From the NCBI GenBank assembly GCA_947450645.1, contig CANFWH010000016.1:1-46619 (forward strand): a DNA stretch of 46,619 nucleotides. The letters run 5' to 3'. This document shows positions 40,716 to 46,619 of this stretch, piece after piece. The stretch is from Comamonadaceae bacterium. Lineage in GTDB: Bacteria; Pseudomonadota; Gammaproteobacteria; Burkholderiales; Burkholderiaceae_C. The notes under the pieces are model-generated. The model saw only the letters and a program-made list of their open reading frames with translations. It did no database searches and was not told the DNA's origin. Position 1 is the first letter of the stretch; each line of letters begins with the position of its first letter. The position numbers were made by a program, and so were the translations under genes.

Positions 40716-41270
40716 ATGAAAAAGATAGTGGTTCTTTTATGGATTTTATTAAGCTCGGTAGCCTTCGCCCAATCAAAAAACTTTGAAGGTTTTAGTTTGG
40801 CTATTGACTACTCACTCAATGCGATTACAGATAAGTCAACACCAGGCGGAACGGACACCAGTAATAGCGGTATTCCTAGCATTACGGCCGACTATTTGAA
40901 GGCGATCAATGCTCATTGGCTTATCGGTGTTTATGGAACGTACGACCTAGTGACCACGGATACTTCAGGCGCAGATCCTGATGCGCAACATCCGATTGAG
41001 GCTGGCGGGAAATTAGGCTATGCCTTGAATGACAAGTTAATGGCTTATGCCAAGCTTGGGTACTCGGGATCCAAATACTCATCTCCTGGCTACTATCAAT
41101 GGCTTCATGGACCCAGTTATGGAATGGGGCTAGAGTATTTGCTAACCAAGCGCATGTTTACACGGGTTGAGTTCTCTCAACAAAACTACAAAAGTATTTA
41201 CTGGAGTGATGGCTCTAAAGATAAAGTTTGGATTAATTCTTATGGGTTTTCTTTGGGCTGGCGTTTCTAG
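40716..41270 (+). CDS. Small outer-membrane beta-barrel protein
   Basis: The 184-residue protein has a signal peptide (MKKIVVLLWILLSSVAFA, about 1-18) and alternating strands ending in an aromatic residue (YGFSLGWRF), the outer-membrane assembly signal. The pattern (GVYGTYDLVT, LGYALNDKLMAYAKLGYSG, RVEFSQQNYKS) fits an OmpA-like or OmpW-like eight-stranded barrel. Function unknown. AAGG lies about nine bases before the ATG. It is AT-richer than most of the window. Confidence 0.8.
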   Translation: MKKIVVLLWILLSSVAFAQSKNFEGFSLAIDYSLNAITDKSTPGGTDTSNSGIPSITADYLKAINAHWLIGVYGTYDLVTTDTSGADPDAQHPIEAGGKLGYALNDKLMAYAKLGYSGSKYSSPGYYQWLHGPSYGMGLEYLLTKRMFTRVEFSQQNYKSIYWSDGSKDKVWINSYGFSLGWRF

Positions 41271-41299
41271 ACGACATTTGCAAAGCCTTGTAAAGTGGT

Positions 41300-41325
41300 C
41301 AACGATCGCACGGCACGCATCGTTG
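41300..41325. promoter_or_regulatory. Inverted repeat upstream of the lipoprotein gene
   Basis: CAACGAT and ATCGTTG form perfect 7-bp arms around 12 bases, immediately before TATAGT, a possible -10 for the lipoprotein gene. It could be an operator; no -35 is evident. Confidence 0.35.
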
Positions 41326-41356
41326 TATAGTCATCTCAACTATTAAGGAAACCATC

Positions 41357-41644
41357 ATGCGCACAACCACCAAAATTGTGATGTCAGGTCTTGTTGCATC
41401 GATTGCGCTAGCGGGTTGTGTCGTTGCGCCGCCGCAACCCGTCTATAACCCTCAGCCGCAGCCCGTGTATGCACCTGCACCTGCTGGCTATGTTTATACC
41501 CAGCCGATTGCGCCGCCACCTAATACTGTTTACGTGCAGCCAACTTACGCCGCCCCTGCTATTGGTTTTGTCTGGGCATTTCATCCGCAGTTTGGATATG
41601 GTTATTACCACCCACATCACGGCTGGGCACGTGGCTGGCGCTAA
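41357..41644 (+). CDS. Small proline/tyrosine-rich lipoprotein
   Basis: The 95-residue protein has a lipobox LAGC (Cys at about 21) after a short signal sequence, then a Pro/Tyr/Val-rich stretch with repeats of the form PQPVY and PAPAGYVYTQP, and a C-terminus rich in Tyr, His and Gly (FGYGYYHPHHGWARGW). It should be a lipid-anchored envelope protein. The His cluster could bind metal, but no function is known. AAGGA precedes the ATG. It converges with the decarboxylase-like gene ten bases away. Confidence 0.78.
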   Translation: MRTTTKIVMSGLVASIALAGCVVAPPQPVYNPQPQPVYAPAPAGYVYTQPIAPPPNTVYVQPTYAAPAIGFVWAFHPQFGYGYYHPHHGWARGWR

Positions 41645-41654
41645 GCTGAACAAA

Positions 41655-42647
41655 TTAAATTTTGAATGCTTCCAAAGCCTCAGGAGCGAATAGCTCTTGG
41701 GGCTTTCTTTTTTGCTTAGATAAACCTTGCTCGAAGTGATAGCGCGTAAAGGTCTCCAGAACCTTCACGTTTTTGTCTAGTCCAAAGGGCCACCAGTCAC
41801 TGCCAAACTCGCGCTCGGTCTCCTCCACGTGGGCATTGAGCCATGGCAGCATGGCTTTAAGTGCTGCCGTTTCGCGCAAATCTTGATACGTCAAACGTTG
41901 TGCTTCGATAAAGGCTTTGGTGAGCGATTGCGCAATCCAGCGATTGGCCTCGTACACTTCGCGCCGCATCACAACAACGTGCATGATAGGGAAAATGCCC
42001 GTTTCACGAAAGTAATTTCGCTCGACCTCGGGATAGTTTTCAAACAGTCGTTTGACTTTGCCATCGCCCTTTAAAAAGCTTGATGGCGCACGTGCGGTGT
42101 AAAGGGCATCAAGCTCGCCGTCCGCCAACATTTGCGACAACGTTTGATGCTCGCCAATCGGGCTGACTTTGATGTTGGGCGGCAGCTCTAGCTTCATTTT
42201 TTCGATGCGCCCCGTTTCTTCCTCGCCGCCAAAAAGATAAGGCTGCGCATCCACAGGCACGCCGTAGTGGTCTTGCAAAATGCCACGTATCCACACGGGC
42301 GCGGTCATTTGGTATTCGGGACTGGCGATGCGTTTGCCAATTAATTCTTTTGGTTCTTTAATGCCACTATTGGCATTGACGTAAATGCACGAATGGCGAA
42401 AAAATCGCGACGGAAAAATCGGCAACGCCACAAACGGACGCTCGGGCTTATTGAGCGACACGCAGTACGACGAGAGCGACATTTCGCACACATCAAACTC
42501 TTGAAACCGCGCCATGCGAAAGAAGGTTTCTTCCACAGGCAAATTGAGGTAGTTGAGGTTGATGCCATCCACGCTGACCGTGCCGTCCATCAAAGCGCGG
42601 GTGCGATCGTAGTTCCAGCAGGCAAAGCTTATATTGAGTTTGGACAT
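41655..42647 (-). CDS. 4,5-dihydroxyphthalate decarboxylase-like protein
   Basis: The 330-residue protein matches the Pht5-type family, which resembles periplasmic solute-binding (NMT1/THI5-like) folds but lacks a signal peptide. Typical segments are FRMARFQEFDVCEMSLSSYC, FPSRFFRHSCIYVN and GIFPIMHVVVMRREVYE. Such enzymes remove one carboxylate from 4,5-dihydroxyphthalate to give protocatechuate. The Rieske oxygenase fragment at the window edge fits the step that leads to its substrate, so a phthalate-type pathway is likely, but a related aromatic acid is possible. Confidence 0.85.
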   Translation of the reverse strand: MSKLNISFACWNYDRTRALMDGTVSVDGINLNYLNLPVEETFFRMARFQEFDVCEMSLSSYCVSLNKPERPFVALPIFPSRFFRHSCIYVNANSGIKEPKELIGKRIASPEYQMTAPVWIRGILQDHYGVPVDAQPYLFGGEEETGRIEKMKLELPPNIKVSPIGEHQTLSQMLADGELDALYTARAPSSFLKGDGKVKRLFENYPEVERNYFRETGIFPIMHVVVMRREVYEANRWIAQSLTKAFIEAQRLTYQDLRETAALKAMLPWLNAHVEETEREFGSDWWPFGLDKNVKVLETFTRYHFEQGLSKQKRKPQELFAPEALEAFKI

Positions 42648-42667
42648 GGTGTTTACTTTGGCTTGAG

Positions 42668-43657
42668 TTATTCAGGCTTGAGGCCAGCAACGTTAACCGC
42701 TTTGCCGTTGCGAGTGATTTCATCCATCACGGCACGACCAAAGGCAAGGCTGTTGCCGCCCACTGCTTCAATGCCATTGTTGTTTAACTGTTGCAGTACA
42801 TCAGGCATTTGCGCCACTGCGGCCATCTCGGCGCTCATGCGTTCAACCGCTGCTGCTGGTGTTCCGCTGGCTGCAAACAGTCCAATGATGGGCGCAGAGT
42901 CAAAGCCAGCAAGGGTTTCAGCGATGGTGGGTATTTGTGGCTCTTGCGTCGAGCGCTTGATCGCGCTGTTGGCAACCAAACGCACCTGCCCTGTTTTGAC
43001 AAACCCTGCCAGCGAGGGCAAGGCCGAAAACAACATATCGACTTGACCGCCAATGAGCGCGGGAACGGATTGCCCCGTACCTTTGAAGGGCACGTGCTGG
43101 ATGTCCAAACCAAGCGCAGCTTTGAGCGACTCCATCGTCAAGTGATGGATGCTGCCCACGCCTGATGAGCCATAGCTAAACGTATTGGGCTTGGATTTGA
43201 CAAGAGCCACCCAATCGGCAAAATTGCTGACGCCCATTTTGGGATGTAGCGCCAAATACAGCGGCGCACGCACGGCAAAAGCGACGGGAACAAAGTCGCG
43301 TTTGTAGTCGTAATTCAAATTTTTATAAAGCCACGGATTGATCGAAAACATGGTTGCGTCAGTTAGCAACAAGGTGCTGCCATCTTTGGGTGCAGTCGCA
43401 ATCGCTTGCGCCGCGACGACGCCATTGGCTCCAGGCTTGTTATCAATCACCACAGGCTGACCGAGTCGTTCAGACAGCTTTTGCGCAAAGATGCGTCCCA
43501 CCGTATCGGGCAAGCCGCCCGCAGGATTGGGAACTATCAAACGAATCGGTTTGTTTGGAAAATTGTTGCTGGCGGTCTGGGCGTAAGCCTTATGCAACGT
43601 GGCTTGCAAGAGGGCAGGTGCGAAAGCAGAGAGTAGTGCAGCGTGGCGACGGTTCAT
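42668..43657 (-). CDS. Bug-family periplasmic receptor (tripartite tricarboxylate transporter type), first of three
   Basis: The 329-residue protein has a signal peptide (MNRRHAALLSAFAPALLQAT onward, cut near AYAQ) and Bug features: FPNKPIRLIVPNPAGGLPD, VVIDNKPGANGVVAAQ and the ligand-loop YGSSGVGSIHHL. Bug proteins bind carboxylates, amino acids or aromatic acids for TctAB-type transporters or for signalling. I start at 43657, with AAGGAG six bases upstream, rather than five codons earlier. No TctA or TctB gene is in the window. It lies between the decarboxylase-like gene and a second Bug gene. Confidence 0.92.
   Translation of the reverse strand: MNRRHAALLSAFAPALLQATLHKAYAQTASNNFPNKPIRLIVPNPAGGLPDTVGRIFAQKLSERLGQPVVIDNKPGANGVVAAQAIATAPKDGSTLLLTDATMFSINPWLYKNLNYDYKRDFVPVAFAVRAPLYLALHPKMGVSNFADWVALVKSKPNTFSYGSSGVGSIHHLTMESLKAALGLDIQHVPFKGTGQSVPALIGGQVDMLFSALPSLAGFVKTGQVRLVANSAIKRSTQEPQIPTIAETLAGFDSAPIIGLFAASGTPAAAVERMSAEMAAVAQMPDVLQQLNNNGIEAVGGNSLAFGRAVMDEITRNGKAVNVAGLKPE
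43582..43608 (-). repeat. Dispersed ATAAGGCTT repeat in the first Bug gene
   Basis: On the minus strand TGCAAGCC, spacer ACGTTGCATAA, GGCTTAC, encoding LQATLHKAYAQ at the signal peptide cleavage region. The core is exact (43585-43593). Confidence 0.55.
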
Positions 43658-43683
43658 GTGAAACTCCTTCAATTAAGGGGGCG

Positions 43684-44676
43684 TTATTCAGCCGTAATGC
43701 CAGCGGCTTTAATAGTCTTGGCCCACAGCACGGTTTCGCTTTTGACGAGCGCCGCCAAGGTTTCAGGGTTGCCATAACGCAGTTCGATGCCCGCTGCATC
43801 GGCACGCGTTTTGGTCTCGGGCAACTCCAGCGCGGCTTTGATTTCGCTAGACAACTTTGCGACCACATCAGGCGGCGTGGCGGCGGGTGCGAAGATGCCA
43901 ATCCATGCCTCTAGCTCAAAACCTTTCAGGCCCGCCTCCGCTGTCGTTGGCACATTGGGCATACTGGGATGACGCGATTTGCCAGCGACTGCAAGCGCCT
44001 TCAACTTGCCTAGTTGAATCTGTCCCATCACTGATGGCGGCGTGGTAATAAACACCTGCACTTGCCCCGAGAGCACGTCCTGCAAGGCGGGGCCCGATCC
44101 ACGGTACGGAATATGCACCATGCTCGTGCCAGTGAGCTGCTTAAATTGCTCTGTGCCGAGGTGCGAGAGCGAGCCACTGCCTTGGCTGGCGTAACTCAGC
44201 TTGCCAGGATTGGCTTTGAGGTATTTGATGAAGTCCATCAAATTATTAGCAGGCACGGATGGATGCACCGCGATCACATTGGTTGCGATGGTGATGAGTG
44301 CGACGGGCGCAAAATCTTTTTGTGACCACGGCAAATTTGCCATGAGGCTCGGGTTGCCTGTGTGATACGCGGAGTAGGAGTTGAGTAGCGTGTAGCCATC
44401 CGCCGACGCACGTGCCACATAGCTGTAAGCCACATTGCCACTGCCGCCGCCACGGTTGTCCACTACCACCGATTGCTTGGTGACTTTGGCAAGCGAGTCC
44501 GACAAAATCCGTGCCGAAGTATCGACAAATCCACCTGGTGGATTGGGCACCACCAGCGTGATGGGCTTGGTAGGATAGTTCGCCGAGGCACTTTGCGCTA
44601 GGCCAAGCGTAGTGAGGCTTGCAGAGGCAAGCAGCCCACAGGCCAGAATGGATAAGGCTTGCAGAGTAGTACGCAT
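43684..44676 (-). CDS. Bug-family periplasmic receptor, second of three
   Basis: The 330-residue protein has a signal peptide (MRTTLQALSILACGLLASAS onward, cut near LAQSAS), then YPTKPITLVVPNPPGGFVDT, VVVDNRGGGSGNVAYSY and YASQGSGSLSHLGTEQFK, all typical of Bug receptors. Its signal peptide resembles that of the third Bug gene, suggesting duplication, while the mature proteins differ. Ligand unknown; the context suggests an aromatic dicarboxylate. Confidence 0.92.
   Translation of the reverse strand: MRTTLQALSILACGLLASASLTTLGLAQSASANYPTKPITLVVPNPPGGFVDTSARILSDSLAKVTKQSVVVDNRGGGSGNVAYSYVARASADGYTLLNSYSAYHTGNPSLMANLPWSQKDFAPVALITIATNVIAVHPSVPANNLMDFIKYLKANPGKLSYASQGSGSLSHLGTEQFKQLTGTSMVHIPYRGSGPALQDVLSGQVQVFITTPPSVMGQIQLGKLKALAVAGKSRHPSMPNVPTTAEAGLKGFELEAWIGIFAPAATPPDVVAKLSSEIKAALELPETKTRADAAGIELRYGNPETLAALVKSETVLWAKTIKAAGITAE
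44637..44663 (+). repeat. Dispersed ATAAGGCTT repeat in the second Bug signal peptide
   Basis: AGGCC, spacer AGAATGGATAA, GGCTTGCA; core exact (44652-44660). The gene reads it on the other strand as LQALSILAC. Since the third Bug gene has a homologous signal peptide, the copies there are not independent. Confidence 0.45.
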
Positions 44677-44701
44677 AAATAAATCCTCGTTTTAAAAATG
44701 A

Positions 44702-45712
44702 TTAATCCGCTTTTGCGCCTGTGGCTTTAATCACTTTGCCCCAGCGCACAATTTCTGTTTTGATCCACGCCTCAAAATATTCGGGCGTGCTGGCTACAAA
44801 ATCAAACTGCATATCGAGCAGCTGTTTTTTGATGTCAGGCGAGTTCAATATTTTGACAATCTCTTTGTTGTAGCGATCAATGATGGGGCGCGGCGTGCCG
44901 CCTGCCGCCAAAAATCCAATCCACGCCGTGCCAATCAAATCGGGATAGCCCGACTCAATCATGGTGGGGATGTTCGGTGTGCTCGCCATGCGCTTGGCAC
45001 CAGACGAAGCAATCAAACGCAAGCGGCCTTCTTTGGCAAATTGCATCACGTTACCCGGTACAAAAAAGCCTGTTTGCACGCTGCCGCCAATCAGGTCAGT
45101 CAGCGCAGGCGCAGTGCCCTTGTACGGGATGTGCGTGATGTCCACATGCGCGGCCAGTTTCAACATTTCCATCGTCAGGTGCGACGCACTGCCAACCGAG
45201 ATAGAAGCGTAAGAAATTTTTCCAGGTTGCGCTTTGGCAAGCGCCACCAGCTCGGCGACCGTGTTCACGGGCAGTTTGGGATTGACGGCTAAGTATTGCG
45301 ATGCCGTGACCGCTAGCGTGATGGGCGTGAGGTCTTTCACAGGGTCGAAAGGCATCTTGTCGAACAGCGAAATGTTGACGGCAATCGGCGCGTTGTAACC
45401 CACTAAAAGCGTGTGACCATCGGGCGCAGATTTCGCCACAAAATCAGCACCGATATTGCCGCCCGCGCCCGCTTTGTTTTCTACCACCACGGGTTGACCC
45501 AGCGCCTCTTGCAAGCGCGGCGCAATCATGCGTGCCACCACATCGTTGGTGCTACCGATGATGGGCACGATGATGCGCACAGGTTTGGTGGGAGACCATT
45601 CCTGCGCAAGCACATTGCCAGCTAGGCCAAGTGCAGCAAGGCTTGTAGAAGCAATGATGCTGCAAGCCAAACTAGATATGGCTTGCAGACGAGTGGTGTG
45701 TTGAGTTTTCAT
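44702..45712 (-). CDS. Bug-family periplasmic receptor, third of three
   Basis: The 336-residue protein has a signal peptide (LQAISSLACSIIASTSLAAL, cleaved near VLAQ), then WSPTKPVRIIVPIIGSTNDV, VVVENKAGAGGNIGADFVA and YASISVGSASHLTMEMLK. The ATG at 45712 lies one base after the Rieske gene stop and has no Shine-Dalgarno sequence, so it probably depends on coupling; an upstream in-frame start would lie inside the Rieske gene. Three Bug genes in a row next to phthalate-type enzymes suggest several related ligands or redundancy. Confidence 0.9.
   Translation of the reverse strand: MKTQHTTRLQAISSLACSIIASTSLAALGLAGNVLAQEWSPTKPVRIIVPIIGSTNDVVARMIAPRLQEALGQPVVVENKAGAGGNIGADFVAKSAPDGHTLLVGYNAPIAVNISLFDKMPFDPVKDLTPITLAVTASQYLAVNPKLPVNTVAELVALAKAQPGKISYASISVGSASHLTMEMLKLAAHVDITHIPYKGTAPALTDLIGGSVQTGFFVPGNVMQFAKEGRLRLIASSGAKRMASTPNIPTMIESGYPDLIGTAWIGFLAAGGTPRPIIDRYNKEIVKILNSPDIKKQLLDMQFDFVASTPEYFEAWIKTEIVRWGKVIKATGAKAD
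45621..45647 (+). repeat. Possible diverged dispersed repeat in the third Bug signal peptide
   Basis: AGGCC, spacer AAGTGCAGCAA, GGCTTGTA. The core is CAAGGCTT. It adjoins the better copy at 45661-45687. Confidence 0.35.
45661..45687. repeat. Dispersed palindromic repeat in the third Bug signal peptide
   Basis: TGCAAGCC and GGCTTGCA form perfect 8-bp arms (9 bp with the next flanking pair) around AAACTAGATAT. The core reads ATATGGCTT in place of ATAAGGCTT. The gene reads it as LQAISSLAC. Confidence 0.55.
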
Positions 45713-45713
45713 A

Positions 45714-46619
45714 TTAAATAGAGTAAATCGGCTTGCCTGCCACGTTTTCAATTTTGTCGCGCGCCCACGGTTTGGGATCAAGCTCTTTAGGCAGCATCAC
45801 GCCCGCAGCCCTGACAGAATGAGACTTGGCAGCCAGAGCTGGCGGCTCAATGCCCTTAGCCAAATTCTCAGCCGCTTCCTGCAACATGCGCCGCGCCATC
45901 ACGATGCCTTTGTCGGTGGAGAGCAGTCGCTCTGCTGTGCGATCTTGAATCGCGCCCATGCTTTCTTGCAAGGACGCATCTTGCTCCGAAAAACCGAAAA
46001 TGCCACTGTACGAGCGCTTGTCTTTTTGTGCGGCGCGGTCAATCAAATAGTCGTTGTCTTTGTTCTTCATCGGCCGCCACGTCATGGGTTGCCCCTCAGG
46101 CGGCGCTTCGTACTTCACGTGAATGCCATAGCCCGCCTTCATCTCGCCTACTTCGTGCTCGGAGAGTGGCTTATCAGGGCGATAGTTGATGCTCCACGCC
46201 CAGCAGTTCTCGTCGTCCGCAGGCACCCACACGTGGCCGCCGAGCGAGTGATCGCCAAACGGTGGAATCAGCGTAAACCACGGGAAGATGAACTGCGTGA
46301 TGCGCCAGTAGTAAGAGTCGGCAATGCCTTCGCTATTGAGGTCACCATTTCTGCGTCCGTACATGGTGAGGCCGTGTGCGCTTTTTTCAATTTCAAACAC
46401 CACATTGCCATCGGCTTTGATGTAGTCCAGTGCCTTCACGCCTTTGTGCATCGGATCAATATCCACTTCGTATTTGTGAACGTATGAGACGTGCGCCGTG
46501 TCGATGCCGCCTTCAATGGCTTGCAAATAATTGCTTTGCTGCAAACGGCGACTCACAAACACATGACTGGCTGGCAAGGTACACCACTCAAGGGCTGGCG
46601 GCTCAGGCATTTGCGAAGC
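45714..46619 (-). CDS. Rieske non-haem iron oxygenase alpha subunit, phthalate 4,5-dioxygenase-like (partial)
   Basis: The visible C-terminal part (about 301 codons) runs off the right edge, so the N-terminal Rieske domain is not seen. GIDTAHVSYVH carries the catalytic His pair of the mononuclear iron site; FIFPWFTLIPPFGDHSLGGH, SYSGIFGFSEQDASLQESMG and LSTDKGIVMARRML match phthalate-type oxygenases. These hydroxylate the aromatic ring to a cis-dihydrodiol with electrons from a reductase. The gene is first of the visible unit with three Bug genes and the decarboxylase-like gene; the reductase and dihydrodiol dehydrogenase would lie outside the window. Confidence 0.9.
   Translation of the reverse strand, partial: ASQMPEPPALEWCTLPASHVFVSRRLQQSNYLQAIEGGIDTAHVSYVHKYEVDIDPMHKGVKALDYIKADGNVVFEIEKSAHGLTMYGRRNGDLNSEGIADSYYWRITQFIFPWFTLIPPFGDHSLGGHVWVPADDENCWAWSINYRPDKPLSEHEVGEMKAGYGIHVKYEAPPEGQPMTWRPMKNKDNDYLIDRAAQKDKRSYSGIFGFSEQDASLQESMGAIQDRTAERLLSTDKGIVMARRMLQEAAENLAKGIEPPALAAKSHSVRAAGVMLPKELDPKPWARDKIENVAGKPIYSI

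Noticed and set aside
1-46619. CRISPR arrays, prophage or insertion sequence
   Set aside because: No regularly spaced direct repeats, integrase, transposase or phage structural gene was seen on either strand.

Overview
The window is a gene-dense chromosomal stretch of a betaproteobacterium, most likely of the order Burkholderiales. The evidence is the mix of families: Bug-type periplasmic receptors in tandem, a recA-recX unit, the ispE / tRNA-Gln / prs / rplY / pth block, a NodIJ-type ABC exporter, a PA0069-type radical SAM protein and a fused NuoE-NuoF formate dehydrogenase beta subunit. The family cannot be fixed from sequence alone. I see no phage, insertion sequence, CRISPR array or rRNA.

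Layout. 1-2.8 kb: a perfect 36-bp palindrome, an AT-rich acetyltransferase gene, then (minus) recA-recX followed by two very small membrane proteins, behind a LexA box. 2.8-8.8 kb: midA (minus), diverging from a coupled pteridine reductase-folB-ttcA-histidine phosphatase unit; then a radical SAM protein and an alpha/beta hydrolase (minus), separated by a strong inverted repeat. 8.8-21.5 kb (plus): acyl-CoA synthetase, aldo/keto reductase, oxalate/formate-type MFS carrier, fdhB-fdhA-fdhD and a large FtsX-type permease. 21.5-30 kb (minus): an unknown gene coupled to a NodI/NodJ-like exporter, an EamA permease, folE, rpoH with a perfect CIRCE element, a conserved hypothetical, a DUF962 membrane protein, an ECF sigma / anti-sigma pair with a small secreted protein, and a CDP-alcohol phosphotransferase. 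30-34.3 kb (minus): ispE, tRNA-Gln, prs, rplY, pth, ftsY. 34.3-40 kb: gpmA, convergent with a partial histidine cluster (hisC-hisB-hisH-hisA) led by an Atm1-type ABC transporter. 40-41.6 kb (plus): a YciA-type thioesterase, tRNA-Phe, a small outer-membrane barrel and a lipoprotein. 41.6-46.6 kb (minus): a phthalate-type catabolic cluster with the catalytic part of a Rieske oxygenase (cut by the window edge), three Bug receptors and a 4,5-dihydroxyphthalate decarboxylase-like protein.

The most unusual signal is not a gene. A short dispersed element recurs through the window, with the form TGCAAGCC-N11-GGCTTGCA and usually ATAA just before GGCTT. The 9-mer ATAAGGCTT (or its complement) occurs ten times exactly, where well under one would be expected by chance, and related forms raise the set to about sixteen. 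Copies lie between genes, across stop codons, just upstream of start codons and inside reading frames. A second, rarer palindrome forms the 3' ends of fdhB and hisC. Together they suggest a mobile miniature repeat, or a recognition sequence, that this lineage tolerates inside genes.

All motif counts and pairings were made by eye from the given sequence; no database search was possible.
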